Origin: an uncultured Pelagibacteraceae bacterium
Lineage (GTDB): Bacteria; Pseudomonadota; Alphaproteobacteria; Pelagibacterales; Pelagibacteraceae
Reading direction: 5' to 3'
Length of the DNA stretch: 40,071 nucleotides
Assembly (NCBI GenBank): GCA_902514605.1
Contig: CABXRL010000007.1
Location: 1-40,071 of the forward strand
In this document: piece by piece, positions 26,171 to 35,031 of the stretch
Layout: each line of letters begins with the position of its first letter
How positions within the stretch are numbered: the stretch's first letter is position 1
Translations under genes and position numbers: made by a program
The notes under the pieces: generated by a model
What the model was told of the DNA's origin: nothing
The model's database searches: none
The model's input: only the letters and a program-made list of their open reading frames with translations

Positions 26171-27522
26171 ATGCAGAAATTTTAATTGTTGATGATAATG
26201 CTGATATCAGAAATATTCTAAATGAACTTATTTCTGATCATGGATTCAAAACTAGAGTTGCAGCAAATTTTGGTCAAGCTTTAAATGAAATTGATAAAAA
26301 ATTACCAGATGTAGCAATTATAGATGTAAAATTAGATAAAGGTGATAACGATGGTATAGAATTATTATCTCATATCAAAAATAAAAATAAAGATGTTCCT
26401 GTAATTATTATATCAGGACATGCAAATATTGAAATGGCAGTAAAATCTTTAAAATCTGGTGCATTTGAATTTATAGAAAAACCTTTCGATCAAGAAAGAT
26501 TAATGAATTTTGTTAACAGAGCTGTCGAAAATTTTAATTTAAAAAAAGAAAATAAAGAATATGAAACCAAATTATTTTCTTCATATGATTTGATTGGAGA
26601 AAGTAAAAATATTAATTCAATAAGAGATCAAATAGAAAAGATTTCGCAAACAGAAAGCCGAGTTTTTATCAGCGGTCCTTCAGGTTCAGGAAAAGAACTA
26701 ATAGCAAGAAAAATTCATAAAAAATCAAAAAGAAATAAAAAACCTTTTGTAATATTAAACGGTGCACTTTTAGACACCACAAAATATGAGCAAGAGCTAT
26801 TTGGAGAGGAAAAAATAAATGGTATTATCTCATATGGTGCATTAGAAAAGGCAAACAAAGGAACTTTACTTATTGAACAAATATCTGAAATTCCATTAGA
26901 TATTCAATCAAAAATTCTTAGAGTTTTAATAGATCAAAAGTTTAAAAGAATAAATGGGAATACTGATATTAATGTTGATGTAAGATTAATTTGCTCATCA
27001 AGTGAAAATCTAAAAAACGAAATCGATTTGGGAAATTTTAGGGAAGATCTTTATCATCGGTTAAATGTGTTTGAAATAAATATTGACCCTTTAAACCAAA
27101 GAATTTCAGATATACCTATTTTAATTAAATATTTTTCAAAAAAAATTTCTGATAATTATAATATTAAAGAGTTAGAAATTGATCATAATAATAGTTATCT
27201 TTTAAACCATCTCTGGCCTGGGAATGTTAGAGAATTGAGAAATATGATTGAAAGAATTGCTATTCTGCAACCAGATACAAAAGATAAACTTTCGAATATA
27301 ATTAAAGAATCAGTCAAAACAGACAATTTAAATGAAAAAATCAGAGAAAATAGTTTATCCGTGCCATTAAAAGAGGCTAGAGAAAAATTTGAAAAAGAGT
27401 ATTTAACTTTACAGATCAAAAAATTTAATGGAAATATTTCTAAAACAGCAAGCTTTGTTGGAATGGAAAGAAGTGCCTTACATAGAAAACTAAAAGTTTT
27501 AGGTATAAAAGAATTTAATTAA
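26167..27522 (+). CDS. ntrX: NtrX-type response regulator with degenerate AAA+ domain
   Basis: NtrX is the response regulator for NtrY. The receiver domain (~1-120) has the acidic pocket VDDNAD, phospho-acceptor Asp53 (IIDVKL) and EKPF. The AAA+ domain has an intact Walker A (GPSGSGKELIA, ~170-180) and arginine-finger region (FREDLYHRLNV). The sigma54-contact GAFTGA loop is absent (ELFGEEKINGIISYGALEKA), as is known for several alphaproteobacterial NtrX proteins. Walker B reads GTLLIEQISEI instead of the usual GTLxhDEhxxh, changing the key acidic pair. A Fis-type helix-turn-helix closes the protein (GNISKTASFVGMERSALHRKL). It probably works as a DNA-binding regulator without sigma54 activation. 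trkA starts 1 base later. Confidence 0.9.
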   Translation: MNAEILIVDDNADIRNILNELISDHGFKTRVAANFGQALNEIDKKLPDVAIIDVKLDKGDNDGIELLSHIKNKNKDVPVIIISGHANIEMAVKSLKSGAFEFIEKPFDQERLMNFVNRAVENFNLKKENKEYETKLFSSYDLIGESKNINSIRDQIEKISQTESRVFISGPSGSGKELIARKIHKKSKRNKKPFVILNGALLDTTKYEQELFGEEKINGIISYGALEKANKGTLLIEQISEIPLDIQSKILRVLIDQKFKRINGNTDINVDVRLICSSSENLKNEIDLGNFREDLYHRLNVFEINIDPLNQRISDIPILIKYFSKKISDNYNIKELEIDHNNSYLLNHLWPGNVRELRNMIERIAILQPDTKDKLSNIIKESVKTDNLNEKIRENSLSVPLKEAREKFEKEYLTLQIKKFNGNISKTASFVGMERSALHRKLKVLGIKEFN

Positions 27523-27523
27523 A

Positions 27524-28915
27524 ATGAACATTATAATTTGTGGTGCAGGCAGGGTAGGCTTTACTATAGCGAAACTTCTTAGTGAACAAGGTCACTCCAT
27601 TACTGTAGTTGATCTTTCGAGTGAGGATATACAAAAAATTTCTGACACATTAGATGTCAAAGTAATTTTAGGAAAAGCCACCTATCCGTCAATTTTAGAA
27701 AAAGCTAATGCCTCTGAGGCTGATATGATAATAGCTGTAACTCGTAATGATGAAATTAATATGTTGATTTGTCAAATAGCATTTTCTATTTTTAATATAC
27801 CTAAAAAAATCGCAAGAATAAGGTCTCAAGACTATCTAAACCCTAAATACACAAATGTTTATAATAAAGAAAACTTACCAATAGACGTGATTATTTCTCC
27901 TGAAATAGAAATAGCTAAATCCATTCAACAGAAATTAGAGGCACCAGGTGCATTAGATAGCGTTCCTTTTGCAGAAAATAAGATAAGATTATTAGAAATT
28001 TTAATTAAGGATAATTGTTCATTAACTAATGTTAAGCTTAACGAAATAACCAAGAAATATCCTAAGTTAGATGCAAATATAATAGGAATTATTAGAGATA
28101 ATAAATTTATCATACCAAAAAAAAATGACACAATAAATTATCTAGATAAGATCTATATAATCATCAATTCCTCACAAATGGTAGAAACTCTAGATGCTTT
28201 TGGTCACAATGAAAAAATGACTAAAAAAATATTAATCATTGGTGGAGGAAACATTGGTTTTAATTTAGCAAAAAATCTTGAGGAGAGCCTTGATTCTCCT
28301 AGAGTTAAAATAATAGAAAAAGACAAAACAAGAGCTGAATTTTTAGCTAACTCTTTAAATAATACAATAGTAATTAATGGCAATGGATTGGACGAAGAGA
28401 TTTTGGCAGAAGCAAATTTAGAAGAGGCCGAGACTGTATTAGCATTAACAAATGATGATGAAGATAATTTAATGGTTAGTGTTTTAGTAGAAAAGTTTAC
28501 GAAAGACAGCTCATCTATTGAGGACAAAAGAACTATGGCTTTAATAAATAAACCCAATTATTCACTTTTACAAAATTCATTAAAAATTGATGACTTTATA
28601 GATCCTAGAATGAACACTGTATCAAGTATTTTAAAACATATTCATAAGGGAACGATCGAAACTGCTCATACAATTTTAAATGGTGAATACGAGGTGATAG
28701 AGGCCGATATAATTGAGACATCTGAACTTATAAATCAAAGTTTAAAAGACTCTAATTTACCTGAAGAAATAAGAATTGGAGCTGTTTTAAGAAACAGCAA
28801 AGTATTAATACCGAGATCTGATTTTGTATTCAAAAAAAAAGATACAGTAGTTTTTTTAGCAAAAAAAGATGCAATTTCTGTTGTAGAAAATTTATTTAGA
28901 ATTAGCTCAATATAA
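27524..28915 (+). CDS. trkA: Trk K+ uptake system regulatory subunit TrkA
   Basis: TrkA is the cytoplasmic NAD(H)/nucleotide-binding ring that gates the TrkH potassium channel. Two RCK-N/RCK-C units are visible. The first Rossmann fold is MNIIICGAGRVGFTIAKLL with the Asp in VVDLSS (~31). The second is KILIIGGGNIGFNLAKNLEE near residue ~235, with the acidic end KIIEKDKTRAEFLA. Each is followed by a TrkA-C-like segment. The length of 463 aa is normal. trkH begins 3 bases later. trkA after ntrYX is the usual alphaproteobacterial order. Confidence 0.95.
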   Translation: MNIIICGAGRVGFTIAKLLSEQGHSITVVDLSSEDIQKISDTLDVKVILGKATYPSILEKANASEADMIIAVTRNDEINMLICQIAFSIFNIPKKIARIRSQDYLNPKYTNVYNKENLPIDVIISPEIEIAKSIQQKLEAPGALDSVPFAENKIRLLEILIKDNCSLTNVKLNEITKKYPKLDANIIGIIRDNKFIIPKKNDTINYLDKIYIIINSSQMVETLDAFGHNEKMTKKILIIGGGNIGFNLAKNLEESLDSPRVKIIEKDKTRAEFLANSLNNTIVINGNGLDEEILAEANLEEAETVLALTNDDEDNLMVSVLVEKFTKDSSSIEDKRTMALINKPNYSLLQNSLKIDDFIDPRMNTVSSILKHIHKGTIETAHTILNGEYEVIEADIIETSELINQSLKDSNLPEEIRIGAVLRNSKVLIPRSDFVFKKKDTVVFLAKKDAISVVENLFRISSI

Positions 28916-28918
28916 TAA

Positions 28919-30325
28919 ATGCTTAAAATTAGATTAAAGTATTTAAGTATTTTTTTAGCACTTATTTCATTATTGTCTTTTTTAAATATATTGTACTCAT
29001 ATTATTTTAATCTCTATTTAAATCTTAACACATATTTTTACACATTACTGATTTCTGGTTTTTTCTCTTTAATTTTCTTCAAGTTTCAATCGAATAGAAA
29101 AAGACCAAATTTATTCGAGAAAATTTTAACAATACTCTTTGGTTATATCTTTATTCCTCTTATTTTATCAATACCGTTTTATTTTAGTATTTATAATCTA
29201 ACTTTTTTAAACTCGTTATTCGAGAGTGTTTCTGGTTTTACTTCTACAGGTTTTTCAATATTTGATAATATCAAACAAATAGATCAAAGCTTAATATTGT
29301 GGCGATCAACAACTCAATGGATAGGTGGATTATACTTTTTATTTTCTATTATTTTTTTGATTGATATTTACGATGAAAGTTTAAAAAGATCTTTGACTAA
29401 CTTTATTTCATTAAATAATTCAGAAATTATCAAACAAACTGTCAAAGTCTTTATCCTCTATATTTTGATAACTTTTTTTATTTTTATAATACTTGAACTG
29501 GTAGGTTTAAGAACTTTTAATTCAGTTAATTTAGCGTTGACCTTAATTTCATCTGGTGGGTTTTTACCCTTTAATGATATATCTGTAATATTAAACACAG
29601 ATTTTAAAAAAATAGTTTTTTCGATCTTAATGTTAATTTCTTTTTTTAGTATTTTTTTTATTTATAATCTGATTTTATTTAAAAATAGAGATAAAGATTT
29701 TTTTTATGAAGACTATAACTTATTATTATACGTAATAACTTTAGTTTTGGTTTTTCTTCTTTTTTTTGGTTATAACAATGATTTTATAATAATCGTATTT
29801 TCAATTTTTAGTAGTATATCTAATATAGGAATTTCATTGAATAGTAATTTTACAAATCTTCATTTTATATTTTTAATATTAGTTATTATAGGAGGTTCCT
29901 TTTTTTCAACTAGTTCTGGATTGAGATTTATTAGGATATACTCTCTAATTATATTTTCTTTTAATCAAATACTTTCTTTTAGTAAGCCTAGAAATATATT
30001 CATGAATCGACTACTTTTTTCAAAAACAAATTTTGAATTAAATGAAATTAATAAGTACTTTCTTTCAATCATAATTTTTATTATATCTTTATTTGTACTT
30101 ACATCTTTAATAACATTTTCTGGGATTGATTTTGAAAAATGTCTAAAAATATCAATACTCACATTAATGAATACAGTTAATTCAACTGCATACGGTATTA
30201 ATGAGTTTGATTTCCAAAGGATCAATTTTTTAACTAAATATAGTCTGATTTTGTTTATGATTGTTGGTAGAATTGAGTTGTTAACATTATTGTTAATTAT
30301 TAAAAAATATCTTTTTAAAAATTAA
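28919..30325 (+). CDS. trkH: Trk-type K+ uptake membrane subunit TrkH/TrkG
   Basis: TrkH is the membrane pore of the Trk potassium uptake system. The 468-aa protein has about ten to twelve hydrophobic segments. The repeated pore-loop signatures include ESVSGFTSTGFSIFDNI with the following WRSTTQWIGGLYFLF, LTLISSGGFLPFND, and in the last repeat a NSTAYGINEFDF segment. The partner gene trkA is directly upstream, supporting the call. The stop is 29 bases before tRNA-Arg. Rhizobial genomes have hfq and hflX after trkA, whereas here trkH takes that place. Confidence 0.92.
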   Translation: MLKIRLKYLSIFLALISLLSFLNILYSYYFNLYLNLNTYFYTLLISGFFSLIFFKFQSNRKRPNLFEKILTILFGYIFIPLILSIPFYFSIYNLTFLNSLFESVSGFTSTGFSIFDNIKQIDQSLILWRSTTQWIGGLYFLFSIIFLIDIYDESLKRSLTNFISLNNSEIIKQTVKVFILYILITFFIFIILELVGLRTFNSVNLALTLISSGGFLPFNDISVILNTDFKKIVFSILMLISFFSIFFIYNLILFKNRDKDFFYEDYNLLLYVITLVLVFLLFFGYNNDFIIIVFSIFSSISNIGISLNSNFTNLHFIFLILVIIGGSFFSTSSGLRFIRIYSLIIFSFNQILSFSKPRNIFMNRLLFSKTNFELNEINKYFLSIIIFIISLFVLTSLITFSGIDFEKCLKISILTLMNTVNSTAYGINEFDFQRINFLTKYSLILFMIVGRIELLTLLLIIKKYLFKN

Positions 30326-30354
30326 ATTTGTAATATAAATCAAATATTCTTTAT

Positions 30355-30431
30355 GCGCCCTTAGCTCAGCTGGATAGAGCATCGGTTTTCTAAACCGAGG
30401 GTCGGAGGTTCGAATCCTCCAGGGCGCGCCA
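30355..30431 (+). tRNA. tRNA-Arg (anticodon TCT)
   Basis: The cloverleaf can be drawn in full: acceptor GCGCCCT/AGGGCGC, D-arm GCTC...GAGC with AGCTGGATA loop, anticodon stem TCGGT/ACCGA with loop TTTCTAA (anticodon TCT), variable GGGTC, T-arm GGAGG/CCTCC with loop TTCGAAT, discriminator G and encoded CCA. The total of 77 nt is normal. It reads AGA codons, which dominate Arg usage in this AT-rich sequence. Confidence 0.97.
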
Positions 30432-30585
30432 AGAATTGGTCAAAATGGGTTTCTTGCGCCAATATAGCATAATATTTTTGATTTAATTTATCTTGATCAG
30501 TATTTTCTTACGTGCTTAAATTGTAAATATTCAAAAGTTATTTTTGAATTATTTGTTAACAAATAAATAAACAATAGGAAGAAAT
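30432..30585 (+). promoter_or_regulatory. Regulatory region of the amino-acid binding protein gene
   Basis: This 154-bp gap is one of the longest in the window. It holds an 18-bp perfect palindrome TTATTTGTTAACAAATAA (30549-30566). TTGAAT (30544-30549), with an AT-rich -10 candidate after the palindrome, could be a promoter with the palindrome in its spacer. A second upstream candidate is TTGATC (30493-30498) with TTAAAT 17 bases on. A Shine-Dalgarno AGGAAG (30576-30581) stands 4 bases before the ATG, one of the few strong ones here. The promoter calls are tentative; the palindrome and ribosome site are read directly. Confidence 0.55.
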
Positions 30586-31626
30586 ATGTTTAAATACTTA
30601 AAACAATTAACTTCTTTAGTTGCTATGGTTGCTGTGTTGTTCACTTTTACAACAGAGTCAATGGCTGCTAAAAAATCTAAAACACTTAAAAATACTCAAA
30701 AAAAGGGTTTTGTAAGATGTGGAGTATCTCAAGGTCTTCCAGGATTTTCTAATGCTGATGCTGCAGGAAATTGGACCGGTGTTGACGTTGATGTATGTAG
30801 AGCAGTAGCTGCTGCAGTATTAGGTGATGCAAACAAAGTTAAGTTTACACCACTAAGTGCTAAAGAAAGATTTACGGCTTTAACTTCTGGTGAGATCGAT
30901 ATCTTATCAAGAAACACAACTTGGACACTTTCTAGAGATGCTGATATCGGACTTACTTTCGTAGGTGTGAACTTTTACGATGGACAAGGTTTCATGGTAA
31001 GAAAAAGTTCAGGTATTACTTCAACAAGCCAATTCAAAAATGGTATCTCAGCTTGTACAAATATTGGTACAACAACTGAGTTAAATATGAGAGATTTCTT
31101 TAATTCAAGAGGAATTTCATATGAACCAGTTGCATTTGAAAAAGCTGACGAAGTTGTAGCTGCATACGATGCAGGTAGATGTGATACTTACACTACCGAT
31201 AAATCTGGTTTAGCTGCGCAAAGAACTAAAATGAAAAATCCTGATGAACACATTGTATTACCAGAAACTATTTCTAAAGAACCTTTAGGACCAGTTGTAA
31301 GACAAGGTGATTCTGTATGGGAAGATATCGTTAGATGGTCTTTGAACACTATGATCGAAGCTGAGGAATACGGCATTACTTCGGCTAATGCAGACATGAT
31401 GAAAACTTCAGATAATCCACAAATCAAAAGACTTGTTGGTGCTGAGGGTGAAATGGGTGCAGCATTCGGTTTAGATAATGAGTGGAACTTGAGAATTATC
31501 AAACAAGTTGGAAACTATGGTGAAAGTTATAAGAGAAATATAGCTGACACTGGTATTTTACCAGACAGAGGTCCAAATGAGTTATGGACCAAAGGTGGTA
31601 TTTTATACGTTCCACCATCAAGATAA
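30586..31626 (+). CDS. aapJ: General L-amino-acid ABC transporter, periplasmic binding protein (AapJ/YhdW type)
   Basis: This binding protein captures amino acids in the periplasm for the permease genes downstream. The signal peptide MFKYLKQLTSLVAMVAVLFTFTTESMA ends near residue 27. Family motifs include VRCGVSQGLPGFSNADAAGNWTGVDVDVCRAVAAAVLGD, PLSAKERFTALTSGEIDILSRNTTWTLSRD, SACTNIGTTTELN and YDAGRCDTYTTDKSGLAAQR. The C-terminal segment has DPLGPVVRQGD-like KEPLGPVVRQGDSVWEDIVRW. The length of 346 aa is normal. It uses more C-ending codons (TTC, TAC, ATC, AAC) than its neighbours, as expected of a highly expressed gene. An intrinsic terminator follows, before the permeases. Confidence 0.94.
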   Translation: MFKYLKQLTSLVAMVAVLFTFTTESMAAKKSKTLKNTQKKGFVRCGVSQGLPGFSNADAAGNWTGVDVDVCRAVAAAVLGDANKVKFTPLSAKERFTALTSGEIDILSRNTTWTLSRDADIGLTFVGVNFYDGQGFMVRKSSGITSTSQFKNGISACTNIGTTTELNMRDFFNSRGISYEPVAFEKADEVVAAYDAGRCDTYTTDKSGLAAQRTKMKNPDEHIVLPETISKEPLGPVVRQGDSVWEDIVRWSLNTMIEAEEYGITSANADMMKTSDNPQIKRLVGAEGEMGAAFGLDNEWNLRIIKQVGNYGESYKRNIADTGILPDRGPNELWTKGGILYVPPSR

Positions 31627-31645
31627 TTTAAGTTATAAATTACAT

Positions 31646-31679
31646 AAAAAGGGCTAGATTTTTCTAGCCCTTTTTTTTT
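31646..31679 (+). terminator. Rho-independent terminator between binding protein and permease genes
   Basis: The sequence GGGCTAGA-TTTT-TCTAGCCC is a perfect 8-bp stem with a 4-base loop, preceded by five A and followed by nine T. It lies 20 bases after the aapJ stop and 22 bases before aapQ. It is the clearest intrinsic terminator in the window. Its place inside the operon suggests most transcripts end here, with some reading through to the membrane subunits. Confidence 0.9.
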
Positions 31680-31701
31680 AAACTCATATATAATCTTAAT
31701 A

Positions 31702-32853
31702 ATGAATTTTAAACCTAAAGATATAGGTCCACAATTGATGACGGTTATTGCTGTTGTTCTTGTCTTTGGTTTTTTTACTTATAACGCTCAAGTCAATATG
31801 GAGAATAGGGGTATTGATTTTGGATATGGATTTTTATCACAAGAATCCTCTTTTGATGTTCAATTTTCCTTAATAGAATATGATGGATCCCATTCATATT
31901 TTAGAGCTTATTTAGTTGGTTTATTAAATACCATCCTTGTTTCAGTTATAGGAATTTTTTTTGCTACTATTTTGGGTGTGATGGTTGGTATAGCAAGACT
32001 ATCGCCTAATTATTTAATAAATAGATTTGCTGCCTTTTATGTAGAATTTTTTAGAAACATACCTTTACTTCTACAAATATTTTTCTGGTACTTTGCAGCT
32101 TTAAGAGCTTTACCACTTCCACAAGATGCTGAAGCAATCTTTGGAATTTCATTCTTAACAATAAAGGGATTATTTGTTCCTGCTTTTATTTGGCAAAACT
32201 TTAATATTTTCTTTTATTCTATAGTTGCTGCTACTATTGCGATAATAGTAATTCGCTATCAAGCAAAGAAATTACAAGAAACTCAAGGTAAACAGACACC
32301 AGTTTTGCTTATATCAATAGGTTTAATTTTAATTTTACCTCTTATAAGTTTTTTGATTGGTGGAGTAAGATTGTCATTTGAAGTTCCTGTTTTAAAGCAG
32401 CTAGCCACTACATCATTTATTTATGAGGGTGGCGTAAGTTTACCTCCTGAATTGATAGCTTTAGCGCTATCCTTATCTTTATACACAGCAACATTCATAG
32501 CTGAATGTGTTAGAGCAGGAATTCAAGGTATTAGTAAAGGTCAAAAAGAAGCTGCTGCATCAATTGGTTTAACTCCAAATCAAGTACTTAAATTAGTAGT
32601 GATGCCTCAAGCTTTAAGAATAATAATACCACCTACAACAAACCAATATCTTAACCTTACTAAAAATTCTTCACTAGCTGCAGCTATAGCATATCCTGAT
32701 CTAGTACTTGTTTTTGCTGGAACTGCTTTAATGCAAACAGGTAAGGCAATAGAAATAGTATCTATTACAATGTTTACATATTTATCTTTGAGTATAGCAA
32801 TTTCATTATTTATGAATTGGTACAACAACAAAATAGCAATCCAGGAAAAATAG
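31702..32853 (+). CDS. aapQ: General L-amino-acid ABC transporter permease AapQ type
   Basis: This is the first of two inner-membrane permeases. The 383-aa protein has an N-terminal membrane segment (LMTVIAVVLVFGFFTY), a periplasmic part, and then the HisM-type permease core (LVGLLNTILVSVIGIFFATILGVMVGIARL). The EAA loop that contacts the ATPase is GISKGQKEAAASIGLTPNQVLKLVVMPQALRIIIPP (residues ~275-310). VEFFRNIPLLLQIFFWYF is a further family motif. Its TAG stop overlaps the GTG start of aapM. The start is an ATG 22 bases after the terminator, with no strong ribosome site. Confidence 0.93.
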   Translation: MNFKPKDIGPQLMTVIAVVLVFGFFTYNAQVNMENRGIDFGYGFLSQESSFDVQFSLIEYDGSHSYFRAYLVGLLNTILVSVIGIFFATILGVMVGIARLSPNYLINRFAAFYVEFFRNIPLLLQIFFWYFAALRALPLPQDAEAIFGISFLTIKGLFVPAFIWQNFNIFFYSIVAATIAIIVIRYQAKKLQETQGKQTPVLLISIGLILILPLISFLIGGVRLSFEVPVLKQLATTSFIYEGGVSLPPELIALALSLSLYTATFIAECVRAGIQGISKGQKEAAASIGLTPNQVLKLVVMPQALRIIIPPTTNQYLNLTKNSSLAAAIAYPDLVLVFAGTALMQTGKAIEIVSITMFTYLSLSIAISLFMNWYNNKIAIQEK

Positions 32854-34295
32854 TGTCTAAAATAAATTTTTTAAAACCGAATAAGTCAAATCTATATTCC
32901 TTTTTATATTTGGGAACTTTTTTGTTTTTTGCAAGTATTTTGGATGTTCTTTTAAATTCTTTTTTTAGTCTTAATCTAACAGGTTTTTTACCTGGTTTTT
33001 TAAGTTATTTTTTACCATTAATACTCGGCTTTATTGGTCTTTACTTTATAAGAATTGAGTTAAGCGGCATCAAACAATTAGATCTACTTAATAAACACAT
33101 TAATACGAATAACTTTAACGCGATATTATCATTATTAATTATATTTATAATTTTAAAATCAATTCCACCGATACTAAGTTGGTTTTTTATTGATGCTAGT
33201 TTTGCAGGCGACACAAAAGACGTTTGTACAGGCACAGGCGCCTGTTGGACCTATATCAAAGTTTGGATAAGAAGATTCATGTATGGCATGTATCCCAATG
33301 GTGAACAATGGAGAATTAATTTATCATTTATTGCTTTAACTTTACTTGGATCTGTTGGATACTTTGTAACGGATAAATTTAAAAAATACTTAACTTTATA
33401 CTATGTCGTAATTTATCCTTTTATTGCTTTCTTGTTTATTTTCTTCTTTATTTCAGGAGGTCCAGTATTCTTTGATTTTTCGTATGGAATAATTGCTGCG
33501 ATACTATCTATAATAATTGGTTTTTTTATTCCAAGTAAATTCAAATTTTACTATTTCTTAATTGTTCCTTTTGCTCTTTATGTTTTATTAAAATATTTTA
33601 TTTTTTACGAGGAATTAATTGAGTTAGGAAAACTAGATGGTTTAAACTGGGTAGAAACAGGTGCTTGGGGTGGTTTATCGTTAACTTTTATAATTTCCTT
33701 TTTTTGTTTGATCTTTTGCTTTCCGATAGGTATGGCTTTTGCGCTTGGAAGAAGATCTGGATTTCCTTTGATTAGATACATATCTATTGGTTTCATTGAA
33801 TTTTGGAGAGGTGTCCCATTAATTACAGTGTTATTCATGTCAGCTGTAATGTTTCCAATGTTTCTACCAGCGGACTTTTTTATAGATAAATTGGTGAGGT
33901 GCATAATAGCTATTTCATTGTTTGAGGCAGCATATGTCGCTGAAGTAATAAGAGGGGGCTTACAAGCTCTTCCTAGAGGTCAATATGAAGCTGCAAAATC
34001 CTTAGGAATGGGATACTGGAGAATGCACATATTTGTAATTCTACCCCAAGCTTTAAAACTTGTTATTCCAGGTATAGCTAATACATTTTTAGCTTTAGTC
34101 AAAGATACACCATTAATTTTTGTTGTTGGTCTTTTAGAAATAGTAGGAATGTTAAATTTAGCTAAAACTAATCCAGAATGGTTGGGTTTTGCTATGGAAG
34201 GTTATGTTTTTGCAGCAATAATTTTCTGGATTATTTGTTATGCAATGAGTAAGTATAGTTATAATCTAGAACAAAAATATAAAACTGATAGATAA
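32853..34295 (+). CDS. aapM: General L-amino-acid ABC transporter permease AapM type
   Basis: This is the second permease. I place the start at the GTG at 32853, overlapping the aapQ stop (TAGTG), giving [13 protein letters not shown] and 480 aa. The track's start at 32817 would run 36 bases into aapQ and use TTG. There are about eight to nine hydrophobic segments. The periplasmic loop has [21 protein letters not shown]. The permease core has [22 protein letters not shown], and the EAA loop is [36 protein letters not shown]. aapP follows 1 base after the stop. Confidence 0.92.
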   Translation: MSKINFLKPNKSNLYSFLYLGTFLFFASILDVLLNSFFSLNLTGFLPGFLSYFLPLILGFIGLYFIRIELSGIKQLDLLNKHINTNNFNAILSLLIIFIILKSIPPILSWFFIDASFAGDTKDVCTGTGACWTYIKVWIRRFMYGMYPNGEQWRINLSFIALTLLGSVGYFVTDKFKKYLTLYYVVIYPFIAFLFIFFFISGGPVFFDFSYGIIAAILSIIIGFFIPSKFKFYYFLIVPFALYVLLKYFIFYEELIELGKLDGLNWVETGAWGGLSLTFIISFFCLIFCFPIGMAFALGRRSGFPLIRYISIGFIEFWRGVPLITVLFMSAVMFPMFLPADFFIDKLVRCIIAISLFEAAYVAEVIRGGLQALPRGQYEAAKSLGMGYWRMHIFVILPQALKLVIPGIANTFLALVKDTPLIFVVGLLEIVGMLNLAKTNPEWLGFAMEGYVFAAIIFWIICYAMSKYSYNLEQKYKTDR

Positions 34296-34296
34296 G

Positions 34297-35031
34297 ATGT
34301 CTGATAGCATTATTCAAATAAATAATATGAATAAATGGTTTGGTGATTTCCAAGTGCTTAAAGGAATTAATCTAGAAGTAAAACCTAAAGAAAAAATTGT
34401 TGTTTGTGGCCCATCTGGTTCTGGTAAGTCAACATTAATAAGATGTATAAATAGACTAGAGGAACACCAAGAAGGAAATATCGTTGTTGATGGAACGGAA
34501 TTAACTGAAGATACAAAAGATATAGAACAAATACGAGCTGAGGTTGGAATGGTATTTCAACAATTCAATTTGTTTCCTCATTTATCTATTTTAGATAATT
34601 GCACTTTGGCTCCTATTTGGGTTAAGAAAATGCCAAAAAAAGATGCAGAGGAACTTGCTTTAAAACATTTAGAGAGAGTACAAATTCTTGATCAAGCACA
34701 AAAATATCCCGGCCAATTATCTGGCGGACAACAACAAAGATGTGCAATTGCTAGAGCTTTATGCATGGAACCGAAAATAATGCTTTTTGATGAACCAACT
34801 TCAGCATTAGACCCAGAAATGATAAAGGAAGTTCTTGATGTTATGGTTAATTTGGCAAAACAAGGAATGACAATGATAGTTGTTACTCATGAAATGGGCT
34901 TTGCTAAAGAAGTTGCGGATCAAATGATATTTATGGACGAAGGGATGATAGTAGAAAAAGCTGATACTAAGGAATTTTTTGCTAATCCCAAAAGTGATAG
35001 AACTAAACTTTTCTTAAGTCAGATATTGTAG
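34297..35031 (+). CDS. aapP: General L-amino-acid ABC transporter ATPase AapP type
   Basis: This ATPase powers the AapJQM transporter. Walker A is [14 protein letters not shown] (residues ~40-53) and the Q-loop is [12 protein letters not shown]. The ABC signature [15 protein letters not shown] leads directly into Walker [14 protein letters not shown]. The switch His is in VVTHEMGFA. The length of 244 aa is normal for polar amino-acid ATPases. It starts 1 base after aapM. It ends the operon, and the 163 bases after it show no hairpin terminator. Confidence 0.96.
   Translation: MSDSIIQINNMNKWFGDFQVLKGINLEVKPKEKIVVCGPSGSGKSTLIRCINRLEEHQEGNIVVDGTELTEDTKDIEQIRAEVGMVFQQFNLFPHLSILDNCTLAPIWVKKMPKKDAEELALKHLERVQILDQAQKYPGQLSGGQQQRCAIARALCMEPKIMLFDEPTSALDPEMIKEVLDVMVNLAKQGMTMIVVTHEMGFAKEVADQMIFMDEGMIVEKADTKEFFANPKSDRTKLFLSQIL

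Noticed and set aside
30426-30462. GCGCCAA at the tRNA-Arg 3' end repeated 30 bases later, possible integration (att) remnant
   Set aside because: Only 7 bases match and no integrase or phage-like gene is present between or near the copies, so chance is likely.
31188-31502. 104-aa minus-strand ORF inside aapJ
   Set aside because: Antisense shadow of a highly conserved binding protein; no family motifs.
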